Assembly (NCBI GenBank): GCA_048054495.1
Contig: JBGMQN010000105.1
Coordinates: 1 to 39,841, forward strand
Length of the DNA stretch: 39,841 nt
Direction: 5' to 3'
Source: JADFRG01 sp048054495
GTDB lineage: Bacteria > Chloroflexota > Anaerolineae > Anaerolineales > E44-bin32
Below, one piece after another: positions 1-8,509 of the stretch (its first letter is position 1; every line of letters starts with the position of its first letter). The notes under the pieces are model-generated. The model saw only the letters and a program-made list of their open reading frames with translations. It ran no database searches and was not told where the DNA came from. The translations under genes and the position numbers were made by a program.

Positions 1-670
1 ATAGCAGCATCATAGTTCTTCGATTGTTCGGATCTGGAGTCCAGTGATTTCCTTTAGTCTTCGATACGGATTCAGGACGTGCACCTTGTAGTCACCCCGA
101 ATGGCTTGCTTAGTGATCCTGGGAATTGGTATCTCCACCGCCTCGTCCAGCCAGGTCGCGGTGGAGACCGCCATAGAAACCAAGTTTCAAGACCATTTCG
201 TGGCGGCGATGTCGCTGCCGCACATTTCGGATCCCTTCCCCCACCTCAAGGCGTTTCTTCCCGCCGATCGCGGCAAGCCCGAGCGTGTTGCAGCCCGCCG
301 GGCACGCGACGGAGCGGCCAAATGAAGATGATCCAAGACCTCATTCGGCCAGAAATGTTGATTTGGCTCGAACGAATGATGAACAAGCTTTTGGACAACC
401 TTGCAGGAATTGCCAAGGTAGAAGTTGGGGTGGGACTCGAGCAGGGCCGCGCTCCAGAATTGTGGAACCTGGAGCATCCAGATCGAGTCCGCAGTGTGGC
501 CCGCGCAATAACCACCCCGCACTTGTAGATGCTCGAAGCACGCCCGCAGTTATATCTATTGACTCGCGATTCTAAGACGACCTAGGGTCCTCGGCGAAAA
601 AGTCCAGCAATCCTAAGCCTTGGATCTGGCACCCCACTTGATTCGCATCTGACATTTAGCAGCCTACGAT
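1..670. other. Stretch with no convincing gene
   Basis: Several overlapping open frames of 60-150 codons occur on both strands, but none shows a recognisable domain, a good ribosome-binding site or a codon pattern that favours one frame. The mutual overlap of five frames over 190-540 suggests chance openness of GC-rich DNA or a decayed gene. The frame at 101-325 (+) begins with a hydrophobic stretch but has no family I can name. I see no RNA gene here. The right end leads directly into the promoter of the cupin operon. Confidence 0.5.
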
Positions 671-699
671 TTGACACCAATACAAAATTGCTATAGTAT
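671..699 (+). promoter_or_regulatory. Sigma70-type promoter of the catabolic operon
   Basis: A perfect -35 box TTGACA lies at 671-676. The -10 can be read as TAGTAT at 694-699 (17-bp spacer) or TATAGT at 692-697 (15-bp spacer). Transcription would start at about 705, inside the palindrome that follows, and the cupin start codon is about 50 nt downstream. The placement is what a repressible promoter would show. Activity is inferred, not demonstrated. Confidence 0.6.
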
Positions 700-727
700 C
701 TGCATACGTATGCGCATACGTATGCAG
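700..727. promoter_or_regulatory. Double LacI-type operator (28-bp perfect palindrome)
   Basis: The 28 bases form one perfect palindrome made of two back-to-back copies of GCATACGTATGC. Each copy is itself a 12-bp palindrome with a central CG, and each matches the general LacI/GalR operator layout (TG..A.CG.T..CA). It sits immediately after the -10 box, over the expected transcription start, so a bound repressor would block initiation. The LacI-family gene at 3025-4056 in the same operon is the natural candidate regulator, which would make the circuit autoregulated. I saw no second copy elsewhere in the window. Confidence 0.6.
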
Positions 728-752
728 CCCACATAATGCGGAAGGATGCTTG

Positions 753-1367
753 ATGAGCTTGAGCTCCAACTCCCAGGAAATGCACAGCCGGATAGTCCGC
801 TTCAAGGATCTGAGAAAACAGGGCATTCCCCTCATGTTCATCGACAGTATCCTGTCGGGTCACCAGCGAATGAATTATGGCGTCCTAGGTGATACCGCCA
901 GTGAAAACCCCGATTTTTCCCCCTACATTTCGGTCCCGCACAAATTCCAGATCGGCATGTTTTGTGCCTTGCCAGGCAGCGGGCCGGCCTATCACACTCA
1001 CGACTATACGGAAATGTTTCTGATCCTGAGCGGCAGATGGCGCTTCTATTGGGGAACGGATCCGGCGGGCGAACCGGAAGATGAAGCCATACTCGAAAAG
1101 TGGGACATGATCACACTACCCCCGAAACTCTGGCGCGGCTTTGAAGTTGACAGCGATAAGCCGGCGTGGGGTTTCGCGGTACTCGATCCACACAGCGGAT
1201 TTGCCGGGAAAGACCCCTACTGGGCGCCTCAAGTCATTCAGCAAGCGGCCGAACGCGGTTTCAGCGCCGATGCGACCGGGAAGATGATAAAGCCGGATAA
1301 CTATGACGAACTCAGAGACGCCACATATGACAGACTCTGGGAAGCAATACAGGAAGCGGACGAGTAG
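753..1367 (+). CDS. Cupin-domain protein
   Basis: This 204-residue protein carries a single cupin barrel. Motif 1 is clear: a glycine-rich turn followed by H81-x-H83-x3-E87 and a downstream Gly, which are three of the usual metal ligands. In motif 2 the usual metal-binding His appears replaced by Arg in a Pro-Pro-Lys-Leu-Trp-Arg context, so metal binding may be altered. The start is ATG 753, preceded by GGAAGGA at 740-746; a TTG one codon earlier is less likely. It is the first gene after the LacI-type operator. Cupins in sugar operons may be isomerases, dioxygenases or binding proteins; the substrate cannot be told here. Confidence 0.8.
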   Translation: MSLSSNSQEMHSRIVRFKDLRKQGIPLMFIDSILSGHQRMNYGVLGDTASENPDFSPYISVPHKFQIGMFCALPGSGPAYHTHDYTEMFLILSGRWRFYWGTDPAGEPEDEAILEKWDMITLPPKLWRGFEVDSDKPAWGFAVLDPHSGFAGKDPYWAPQVIQQAAERGFSADATGKMIKPDNYDELRDATYDRLWEAIQEADE

Positions 1368-1373
1368 CAATTC

Positions 1374-1650
1374 ATGCAACTTGGTTCAGATCGGATACTG
1401 ACCGCCCACGTGAGTAGCATGCCGCGACCGCAAGATGTCGTGGACCTGCCGTGCGCCCAATACCTTGACGATTACCCGGAATACCGGGACAGGCTGCTAG
1501 CACTCCCAGGTTCATACGCCGCCTTTGCACGGGACCGATCGCTGTAAGAGATGTGGCGCTTCTGGAGAAAGCCGTCCATCACTTGAAAGCTGCTCCCTAA
1601 GGCAGCCGGGCGAAAGCCGGATTTATGAACGCGGCTTCGGCGTCCTCCAT
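1374..1650 (+). pseudogene. Decayed MetE/UROD-superfamily methyltransferase remnant
   Basis: An ATG at 1374 opens a 57-codon frame whose beginning (S-D-R-I-L-T-A-H-V-S-S-M-P-R-P) matches the conserved N-terminal signature of cobalamin-independent methionine synthase-like methyltransferases, also seen in coenzyme M alkyltransferases. The frame stops at 1545-1547. In another frame just downstream (about 1535-1640) there is similarity to an inner part of the same family, including A-G-F-M-N-A-A-S near 1612-1635, where intact proteins read roughly EAFMTAASPG. Most of the roughly 370-residue protein is missing. I interpret this as a gene reduced by deletion and frameshift, lying between the cupin and the HisD-like gene. 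Confidence 0.5.
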
Positions 1651-1753
1651 CCAGAGATCTGATTTTCTAGGCTGGCAGCACTGGCCGACGGCGCGGCTAT
1701 AGCCTCCGAGCAACCATGGTCGCCCTGTAGATGAATACATAGGAGTTCACGAG

Positions 1754-3028
1754 GTGGCACGCTTCATCAAACGCGGAATCAGTGAGAATGAGTCGCAAGC
1801 AGCCGATCGCGAAGTAAAGGAAACCGTCGAGAAGATCCTGCGCGATATTCGCAGCCGTGGCGACGCGGCTGTGCGCGAGCTATCCGAGCGCTTCGATAGC
1901 TGGTCGCCAGCAAATTTCCGACTATCGCATGCCGAAATCGAAGACATTATGGCGAGCCTGCCCGAGCAAACGCTGGAGGACATCAAGTTTGCCCAGGCGC
2001 AGGTGCGACGCTTCGCGATGGAGCAACGCAAGGCCCTTAAGGATATCGAAGTGGAAACCCTGCCCGGCGTTGTACTGGGGCACAAGAACATTCCAGTCAA
2101 CAGTATCGGCTGCTACGTCCCCGGCGGAAGCTATCCAATGGTCGCTTCCGCACACATGAGTATCGTCACCGCCAAGGTCGCCGGAGTAAAGCGCATCATC
2201 GGCTGTACGCCCCCAACGAACGGGGCGCCGCCAGCCGCCACAGTTGCTGCCATGGCGCTGGGAGGCGCCGATGAAATTTTCATCTTGGGCGGAGTACAAG
2301 CCATGGCTGCGATGGCACTGGGTACTGAAGCCCTTCAGCCGGTGGATATGCTGGTCGGGCCTGGCAATGCGTATGTCGCCGAAGCCAAGCGGCAGCTATT
2401 CGGGCAGGTCGGTATCGATCTCCTGGCCGGGCCGACCGAGGTACTGGTGGTTGCCGACGAAACGGCCGACGCGGAGATGATAGCCACTGACCTGTTGGGG
2501 CAGGCTGAGCATGGCACAACCTCCCCTGCGATCCTGATCACAACCAGCGAATCTCTAGCACACGAAACTGTGGATGAGATCGAGCGGCAACTGGCGGTGC
2601 TGCCAACAGCTGAGATCGCCTGCCAGGCCTGGCGCGATTATGGACAAATAATTCTAGTGGATAGCCTGGAAGAGGCGGTCGTCGAAGCCGATCGGATCGC
2701 CGCCGAGCACGTCGAGATCCTGACCGAGAACCCTCCCTATTTCCTCGACAACATGACCAATTATGGCGCTATCTTCCTGGGCCCGGAGACAAACGTTGCC
2801 TATGGCGACAAGGTGATAGGTACCAATCACACGTTGCCAACCCGGGGCGCGGCCCGCTACACGGGCGGGTTGTGGGTTGGAATGTTCCTCAAGACGGTTA
2901 CCTATCAGCAAATTACGCCCGAAGCCAGTGTGCTGGTTGGAGAGTATGGCTCGCGGCTGTGCGAATTGGAGGGGTTCTGGGGACACAAGGAGCAGGCTGA
3001 TCTACGATTGCGGCGCTACGGCAAATGA
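1754..3028 (+). CDS. Histidinol dehydrogenase family; probable sulfopropanediol-type 3-dehydrogenase
   Basis: The 424-residue protein covers the whole HisD fold. Zinc ligands are recognisable as Q and H in the QAEHG motif, D in the AYGDKVIGTNH segment and a C-terminal H in EGFWGHKEQ; the catalytic E-H pair is in AAEHVEI. The text around TNHTLPTRGAARYTGGLWVG differs from true histidine-biosynthesis HisD and resembles HpsN, which oxidises 2,3-dihydroxypropane-1-sulfonate to sulfolactate with NAD. There are no other his genes nearby. It starts with GTG after AGGAG at 1741-1745 and overlaps the LacI gene by 4 bases. Family membership is firm; the sulfonate substrate is inferred, and another polyol acid is possible. 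Confidence 0.8.
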   Translation: MARFIKRGISENESQAADREVKETVEKILRDIRSRGDAAVRELSERFDSWSPANFRLSHAEIEDIMASLPEQTLEDIKFAQAQVRRFAMEQRKALKDIEVETLPGVVLGHKNIPVNSIGCYVPGGSYPMVASAHMSIVTAKVAGVKRIIGCTPPTNGAPPAATVAAMALGGADEIFILGGVQAMAAMALGTEALQPVDMLVGPGNAYVAEAKRQLFGQVGIDLLAGPTEVLVVADETADAEMIATDLLGQAEHGTTSPAILITTSESLAHETVDEIERQLAVLPTAEIACQAWRDYGQIILVDSLEEAVVEADRIAAEHVEILTENPPYFLDNMTNYGAIFLGPETNVAYGDKVIGTNHTLPTRGAARYTGGLWVGMFLKTVTYQQITPEASVLVGEYGSRLCELEGFWGHKEQADLRLRRYGK

Positions 3029-4056
3029 CAGGTATGGATAAAACGCGTAGGCGAGTCACTTCTATCGACGTAGCGCGTCTCGCGGGCGTGTCGCAGTCAA
3101 CTGTGTCGCGCACGTTTAGTGATGGTGCGCCGGTGTCCCCGGAAGCCCGTGAAAAGGTGCTGGCTGCCGCGAGACAGTTGGGCTACAAGCCCAACTTCAT
3201 CGCCCGAAGCTTGATCACGCAGCGCACCAACATTATCGGCATCGTGATGGCGGACTTCACCAACCCATTCTACCCAAACGTATTGGAGAGATTCACTCAA
3301 AGGTTGCATGATATCGGGCGGCGGGTCTTGCTGTTCAATGCAGCCCCCGATCAAGATATCGACGACATGCTGCCGCTGGTACTCCAACATCAGGTGGATG
3401 CCGTCATCATTACCTCCGCCACACTCTCTTCTGAGATGGCGGACGAGTGTGCCCGCCAGGGAACACCGGTCATCATGTTTAACCGTTACGTGCCGGGCGC
3501 CAAGGCGAACGCCGTGAGCTGCGACAACGTTGCCGGGGGGCGGCTGGCGGCTGACCTGCTATTGGATGCGGGGTATCAGCGCCTGGCCTATTTCGCGGGC
3601 AAGGAACACACCTCAACCAATGTCGATCGCGAGCAGGGTTTTTCTGACCGAATGCGAGAACGGGGTCAGACCGAATGGTTGCGGGAACCAGGCACCTACA
3701 CATACGAGTCAGGTTATGAAGCTGCGAGCCGGCTGCTGGAGCGGGACGATCGGCCGGAAGCAATTTTTGTCGCCAATGACATTATGGCGCTTGGTGCGCT
3801 TGACCGGGCGCGGGAGCTTGGGATACCTGTGCCCGACGAGTTGGCGGTGATCGGCTTTGACGATATCCCTGCCGCAAGCTGGCCAGCTTATTCGCTGACC
3901 ACCATTCGGCAGCCGGTGAATCGCATGATCGACGAGACGCTTGAACTGCTCCTTGAGCGGATTGAAGCACCGCAAGCCAAACCGGTATTGAAGTTCATGC
4001 CCGGCGTATTGATCGAGCGCAACTCGGTTCGGGTACGGGAGCGTGGCGTTGACTAA
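3025..4056 (+). CDS. LacI-family transcriptional regulator
   Basis: This is a 343-residue protein of typical LacI/GalR length. The N-terminal helix-turn-helix (about residues 8-30, with D-V-A-R-L-A-G-V-S-Q-S-T-V-S-R) is followed by the hinge segment and a periplasmic-binding-protein-like effector domain beginning near I-I-G-I-V-M-A-D-F-T-N-P-F-Y. The C-terminal part has the conserved V-I-G-F-D-D-I-P. The start ATG overlaps the stop of the dehydrogenase gene, giving translational coupling. The likely target is the palindromic double operator at 700-727. The ligand is unknown, but the operon suggests a sugar, sugar acid or sulfonate. Confidence 0.95.
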   Translation: MTGMDKTRRRVTSIDVARLAGVSQSTVSRTFSDGAPVSPEAREKVLAAARQLGYKPNFIARSLITQRTNIIGIVMADFTNPFYPNVLERFTQRLHDIGRRVLLFNAAPDQDIDDMLPLVLQHQVDAVIITSATLSSEMADECARQGTPVIMFNRYVPGAKANAVSCDNVAGGRLAADLLLDAGYQRLAYFAGKEHTSTNVDREQGFSDRMRERGQTEWLREPGTYTYESGYEAASRLLERDDRPEAIFVANDIMALGALDRARELGIPVPDELAVIGFDDIPAASWPAYSLTTIRQPVNRMIDETLELLLERIEAPQAKPVLKFMPGVLIERNSVRVRERGVD

Positions 4057-4066
4057 TGAAGGCTTA

Positions 4067-4804
4067 ATGGCAGGCAAGATCGCTGTCGTAACCGGTGGCG
4101 GCGGGGGTATCGGCTCCGCGATATGTAGGAGATTGGCGGAAGCTGGCGCGCGCGTTGTGCTTACATATCGTCGAAGCGAAGAGAAAACCACGGCCGTGGC
4201 GGCGAGCCTCGTCGGAGACGGTCACCTGGTGGTTCAAGCGCCAGTCGACGATAAAGAGGCCTTGCAAGATATGGCAAATCGGGTCGCCGAGCGTTATGGG
4301 ACGGTGGACTTATTAATTAACAACGCCGGCGTTACTCGGGCGGTATCGCACGACGATCTGGATGGACTTGATGACGATTTGATTGATGAAATATTTCGGG
4401 TCAATTGGCGCGGGGCATTTGCCAGCATCCGTGCCTTGAAAGAACTGCTGTCCAATGGCGAGGGCGGTGTGGTCGTGAATATTTCGTCGATTGCCGGATT
4501 CACCGCCATTGGCAGCAACGTTGCCTACTGCGCCTCGAAGGCGGCGATGAACTCGATGACGATCTCGCTGGGGCGCGCACTGGCGCCTGAAATCCGGGTT
4601 GTGTCCGTTTCCCCGGGTTGGGTCCTCGGGGAGTATGCGAAGAAGGTGGATCCGGGCTACCTCCAGGAGCAGATCGATAAGACCCCGCTCGGCAGGTTGG
4701 CAACGCCGGAGGACGTGGCCGAGGCTGTTCTGGCAGCCGCTACTTTGTTGAAATACACCACGGCCTCCATCATTCCGGTCGATGGTGGCCGGCCATTCAT
4801 TTAA
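4067..4804 (+). CDS. Short-chain dehydrogenase/reductase (SDR)
   Basis: This is a 245-residue classical SDR with the cofactor loop TGGGGGIG at residues 9-16, NNAG at 85-88, catalytic Ser near 141, and Tyr154-x3-Lys158. The C-terminal S-P-G-W-V and the final DGG are also family hallmarks. ATG 4067 was chosen because the motif spacing then fits the family; GTG 4043 would overlap the LacI gene. It is followed after 2 bases by the lactonase gene, a pair typical of aldose dehydrogenase plus aldonolactonase. SDRs named HpsO/HpsP work beside HpsN in dihydroxypropanesulfonate use, a second possibility. Confidence 0.9.
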   Translation: MAGKIAVVTGGGGGIGSAICRRLAEAGARVVLTYRRSEEKTTAVAASLVGDGHLVVQAPVDDKEALQDMANRVAERYGTVDLLINNAGVTRAVSHDDLDGLDDDLIDEIFRVNWRGAFASIRALKELLSNGEGGVVVNISSIAGFTAIGSNVAYCASKAAMNSMTISLGRALAPEIRVVSVSPGWVLGEYAKKVDPGYLQEQIDKTPLGRLATPEDVAEAVLAAATLLKYTTASIIPVDGGRPFI

Positions 4805-4806
4805 AT

Positions 4807-5694
4807 ATGGAACTAGAGATTCGGGACGAGCGTTTCACACGGCTTATAGATGCAGACGTCGAAATTGAGCACGTCGTCTCTGGCTATCAATTTCTCGAAG
4901 GACCCGTGTGGCATCCCAAGGAGAAACACCTGGTTTTCAGCGACATCGTTGGGAATACGATGTACCGCTGGAGCGCGGTGGACGGACTAAGCGTATTTCG
5001 CAAGCCGAGCAATATGGCCAACGGGAACACCTACGATCGCCAGGGTCAGCTGCTCACATGTGAGCATGCAACCAGCTCGGTAACACTCTGTGGGCCCAAC
5101 AGCAACACGGAGATCATGGCCTCTCACTATCAGGGCAAGGAGCTGAACAGCCCTAACGATATTGTTGTCAAACGGGATGGAGGCGTTTATTTCACGGATC
5201 CCAACTCTGGCCGCGGCCCGTATTACGGTGTGCCACGCGAGCAGGAGCTGCCATTCCAAGGTGTCTATCGACTCGATCCGGAGGATAAAACACTGACCCT
5301 GCTCGTGGACGACTTCTCGAAACCGAACGGGTTGTGTTTTTCCCTGGAAGAGTCACGGCTTTTCGTCAATGATACCGATCGGAACCACATCCGGGTGTTC
5401 GACGTGCAGCCTGACGGTGGGTTGACCAACGGTCGTGTCTGGGCGGAAACGATAGGTGAGGGTGTGGGCGTGCCGGATGGGATGAAGATCGACCAGGACG
5501 AGAATCTCTATTGTTGTGGACCAGGTGGCATCCATGTCTTCGACAAGCAAGCGGATTGTTTGGGCGTGATCCGAATGCCCGAGCAGACCGCCAATTTTGC
5601 CTGGGGTGACGATGACCTATGCAGTCTGTACATCATGGCCTCGAGCACCGTGTATCGCCTGCGGGCCAACATTCCGGGATTGGAACTCTTCTAG
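4807..5694 (+). CDS. SMP-30/gluconolactonase-family lactonase
   Basis: This 295-residue protein is a six-bladed beta-propeller of the SMP-30/gluconolaconase/LRE group. The divalent-metal ligands expected in this family are visible as E31 (F-L-E-G-P-V-W), N117 (S-P-N-D-I-V-V), N174 (K-P-N-G-L-C-F) and D224 (P-D-G-M-K-I-D). Members hydrolyse aldonolactones to the free acids. The gene begins 3 bases after the SDR stop, so the two probably act in sequence: sugar to lactone to acid. Which sugar is not evident. There is no signal peptide, so it acts in the cytoplasm. Confidence 0.9.
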   Translation: MELEIRDERFTRLIDADVEIEHVVSGYQFLEGPVWHPKEKHLVFSDIVGNTMYRWSAVDGLSVFRKPSNMANGNTYDRQGQLLTCEHATSSVTLCGPNSNTEIMASHYQGKELNSPNDIVVKRDGGVYFTDPNSGRGPYYGVPREQELPFQGVYRLDPEDKTLTLLVDDFSKPNGLCFSLEESRLFVNDTDRNHIRVFDVQPDGGLTNGRVWAETIGEGVGVPDGMKIDQDENLYCCGPGGIHVFDKQADCLGVIRMPEQTANFAWGDDDLCSLYIMASSTVYRLRANIPGLELF

Positions 5695-5726
5695 CCGCAA
5701 ACGTTCAGACCAACCGAGGAGACTTG

Positions 5727-6809
5727 GTGAATTTGCCCATCGCCGAAAACGATATCCTGGTTCGCCCGGAGATCTTGGAAGGATTTATCACGGAAGTATT
5801 CAGCAACGCCGGGATGGCCAAAGCTGAAGCGGCATTCTGTGCGCAGGCGCTGGTGCAAACCAACTTGTGGGGAATCGATTCGCATGGGGTGCTACGGGTG
5901 CCAATTTACACCCGACGCTTGCTCTCAGGCGCCATGAACCCCAGGCCGCAGATCAAAACCCTCCGGGGGGCGCTTGGCCTGGAGGTGCTAGATGGCGATG
6001 ACGGTCCCGGCTTCCTGGCTGGCCGGGCAGCCATGGAACGGGCCATCGAGCTGGCCGTACAGTTCAACGTCGGGGTGGTGGGCGCTATTCGAAGCAACCA
6101 TTTCGGGGCGGCGGCTATCTACAGCCGTCTAGCCGTCGAGCGAGGTTTGGTCGGGATTGCGATGACTAATGTAGTTCCGAATATGGTCGCTCCTGGCGGG
6201 AGCAAGCCGGTGGTCGGTAACAATCCGTTGACGCTGGCGTTCCCAACGTTCGGTGAGTTTCCGTTCGTGTTGGATTTTGCGCTCTCCAGCGTATCTGGTG
6301 GAAAGATTCTGCTGGCCAGCAAGAAGGGCGAGAGAATTCCGATGGATTGGGCAACGGATATTGACGGGCAGCCGACTGACGACCCCGAAAGTGCCTTTGC
6401 TGGTTTCCTTTTGCCGGTGGGCGGCTACAAGGGGCTTGGCCTGGCCTACGCGGTCGAGCTCTTGTGCGGTGTAATGACCGGCGGCGTTTTTATGGACCAG
6501 ATGAAAGGTATGTACAAGCACCCGGACGAACCGAGTCTTACCAGCCACTTGATGATAGCGATCAACCCCCTGGCGCTGCTCAGTGAGAGCGATCTGCAAA
6601 GCCGAATGGCTGCTTTTTACCGCTCAATCAAGGAGTCTCCCACATGGGACAAGACAAAGGAGATGCTTATACCGGGTGAGATTGAGCATCGAACGGAGCT
6701 GGAACGACGAGATAAGGGCATCCCCGTGCCGACAAACTTGTATGAGGAATTGCAAGCACTGGGAGTGGAGTTGGGGATCACAAGCAGATTAGCTAATTCC
6801 AACCTATGA
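5727..6809 (+). CDS. Malate/L-lactate/sulfolactate dehydrogenase family (Ldh_2)
   Basis: The 360-residue protein belongs to the non-Rossmann NAD(P)-dependent 2-hydroxyacid dehydrogenase family (YlbC/ComC/AllD/DpkA type). The typical D-S-H-G-V-L-R motif lies near residue 52, the catalytic histidine is in S-N-H-F-G-A-A, and G-G-Y-K-G-L-G-L is present in the C-terminal half. GTG 5727 was chosen because GAGGAG lies at 5716-5721; an upstream in-frame extension would overlap the lactonase gene. Family substrates include L-sulfolactate, malate, ureidoglycolate and 2,3-diketogulonate. Next to a HpsN-like enzyme, sulfolactate is attractive, but this is inference. Confidence 0.9.
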   Translation: MNLPIAENDILVRPEILEGFITEVFSNAGMAKAEAAFCAQALVQTNLWGIDSHGVLRVPIYTRRLLSGAMNPRPQIKTLRGALGLEVLDGDDGPGFLAGRAAMERAIELAVQFNVGVVGAIRSNHFGAAAIYSRLAVERGLVGIAMTNVVPNMVAPGGSKPVVGNNPLTLAFPTFGEFPFVLDFALSSVSGGKILLASKKGERIPMDWATDIDGQPTDDPESAFAGFLLPVGGYKGLGLAYAVELLCGVMTGGVFMDQMKGMYKHPDEPSLTSHLMIAINPLALLSESDLQSRMAAFYRSIKESPTWDKTKEMLIPGEIEHRTELERRDKGIPVPTNLYEELQALGVELGITSRLANSNL

Positions 6810-6827
6810 CACTAAGGGAGAGACAAA

Positions 6828-7670
6828 ATGACGAATGAAAAAGCTTTGTGGTGGCAGGAAATGACGGCTGAGGCGGTGGTGGCCCATGCGAAAGAAGATG
6901 ATATCGCCGTACTGCCCATTGGAGCCATCGAACAGCACGGTCCCCATTGTCCCTGCGGCGATGACGACTACAACGCCATTGGCATGGCCGAGTTGGTGTC
7001 CAAGAAAACAGGCGTGATGTTGTTGCCCTGCCCCATGTATGGGTCGCACCCATACCATCACTGGAACATGCCCGGCAACATCCCACTCACATACGAAACC
7101 CACATCGGCTTGATTCAGGACATTGTGCGCGGAGCGGCGGTGGCTGGATACAACAAGTTCATCATCCTCTCAGCGCATGGCCAGGTGTCTTCTACTATCG
7201 TGGCCGTGCACAAGCTCGGCATGCAGGGCTACTTCACCCTGTCACTGCACTGGTACGACTTCCTGCGTGATCAGCAGGAGATATTGCAGACCGGTATGTG
7301 GCACGCGGGCGAAGCAGAGACTTCGGTCGCCCTGTATCTGTTCCCCGAGTTTGTGGACATGAGCAAAGCCTCCAAGGGCGGCGGGAACCCGCTGGTCGAC
7401 CGTCGCTTCATCATCGGCCCAGGGATGGCCGCACAGCCCGGCACAATGTATCACTTCGAGGGCACCTTTGCGCGCCCCGAGTACATCGAACTGAAGAATG
7501 GAATCATCGGCGATGCAACGCTGGGCACGCGCGAGAAGGGCGAAGTAATAGTCACTCGCCTGGTAGACCATATGGCCGACTTGATCGAAGACATTCGGTC
7601 AAAGTATGAACCTGGCGTTAAGCCACTGGAGACACCGCCCCTTGATACGAGTCCGTGGTTTGAGGAATAG
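6828..7670 (+). CDS. Creatininase-family amidohydrolase
   Basis: The 280-residue protein has the family's metal-binding start, I-E35-Q-H37-G-P-H-C-P-C-G-D, and the later W-H-A-G-E-A-E-T-S motif. The middle motif, usually N-G-H-G-G-N, reads S-A-H-G-Q-V here, keeping only the His, so substrate handling probably differs from creatininase itself. The family includes creatinine amidohydrolase, formamidopyrimidine deformylases, MftE and, as I recall, a keto-inositol hydrolase, so C-N or C-C hydrolysis are both conceivable. A good ribosome site (AGGGAGAG) precedes ATG 6828. It is part of the operon, 18 bases after the Ldh_2 gene. Confidence 0.88.
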   Translation: MTNEKALWWQEMTAEAVVAHAKEDDIAVLPIGAIEQHGPHCPCGDDDYNAIGMAELVSKKTGVMLLPCPMYGSHPYHHWNMPGNIPLTYETHIGLIQDIVRGAAVAGYNKFIILSAHGQVSSTIVAVHKLGMQGYFTLSLHWYDFLRDQQEILQTGMWHAGEAETSVALYLFPEFVDMSKASKGGGNPLVDRRFIIGPGMAAQPGTMYHFEGTFARPEYIELKNGIIGDATLGTREKGEVIVTRLVDHMADLIEDIRSKYEPGVKPLETPPLDTSPWFEE

Positions 7671-7726
7671 ACCATCAAGGTTTTGCAGACCTCGGTGGTC
7701 TGCCGATGCCTGGATGGGCCCATGCA

Positions 7727-8503
7727 ATGAAGCTTAAGGACAAAGTCGCCATAGTCACCGGCAGCACCAAAGGAATAGGCATTGCCGTTGCACAGGAGTT
7801 CGCCAGGGAGGGCGCGAAGGTTGTGGGCGCCGGCCGCACGGTCAAACTCGGCGAGCAGGTCGTGGAAGAAATCAGGGCAGAAGGCGGGGAGGCCATCTTT
7901 GTGCGCTGTGATATCAGCCAGAAGGCGCAAATCGACGACCTGGTCGCCAAGACTGTTGAGCATTACGGCACGATTGACATCGTGGTGAACAACGCCGGTG
8001 TCAACCATGCGGCTGATTTTTTTGACATCACTGAAGAAGATTGGGACTGGGTGATGGGGGTTGACCTGAAGGGAACCTTCCTGCTCAGCCAAGCCGCCGC
8101 ACGCGTGATGGTCGATCAGGGGAAGCCCGGCGTGGTGGTCAATATCTCTTCAGTTATGGCCGTTCTGGCCCTGGCTGACCAGGTTCCGTATTGCGCGGCC
8201 AAAGGTGGTGTCAACCAGCTCACGAAGGCAATGGCGCTGGCCCTGATCGACAAGGGCATCCGCGTCAATGCTTGCGCGCCCGGGCCGGTCATGACCGAAT
8301 TGATGCAGCGGGTGGTGCACAACGAGGAAAAACACAAGCAGCTGATGGATCGCTTACCGATTGGCTACATCGCCGCGTGCGAAGAGATCGCTCGAGTCTG
8401 CGTCTTCCTGGCCAGCGATGATTCCAGCTACTTTGTAGGCCAAACCATTTATCCAGATGGCGGCCGGATGATTCAGGCTTATCCAAGAAACTTGGAGAAG
8501 TAG
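7727..8503 (+). CDS. Short-chain dehydrogenase/reductase (second SDR)
   Basis: This is a 258-residue classical SDR: TGSTKGIG at residues 11-18, NNAG at 88-91, Ser at about 141-142, Tyr155-x3-Lys159 and a C-terminal P-D-G-G. It is not a close duplicate of the SDR at 4067. ATG 7727 fits the family N-terminus (M-K-L-K-D-K-V-A-I-V-T-G); an ATG seven codons upstream is the alternative. The start lies 56 bases after the creatininase gene and the stop lies just before the isomerase-like gene. It probably oxidises a hydroxyl of a sugar or polyol. Confidence 0.9.
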   Translation: MKLKDKVAIVTGSTKGIGIAVAQEFAREGAKVVGAGRTVKLGEQVVEEIRAEGGEAIFVRCDISQKAQIDDLVAKTVEHYGTIDIVVNNAGVNHAADFFDITEEDWDWVMGVDLKGTFLLSQAAARVMVDQGKPGVVVNISSVMAVLALADQVPYCAAKGGVNQLTKAMALALIDKGIRVNACAPGPVMTELMQRVVHNEEKHKQLMDRLPIGYIAACEEIARVCVFLASDDSSYFVGQTIYPDGGRMIQAYPRNLEK

Positions 8504-8509
8504 CGTGTG

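Noticed and set aside
355..378. Weak likeness to the tRNA-Val 3' end (GATT...CTCGAAC) as a possible attachment repeat
   Set aside because: Only 11 scattered bases match and the rest differs, so it is most likely chance.
79..575. Several overlapping open frames on both strands at the left end
   Set aside because: No recognisable motif, no good ribosome site and five frames open at once, so none can be supported as a gene.
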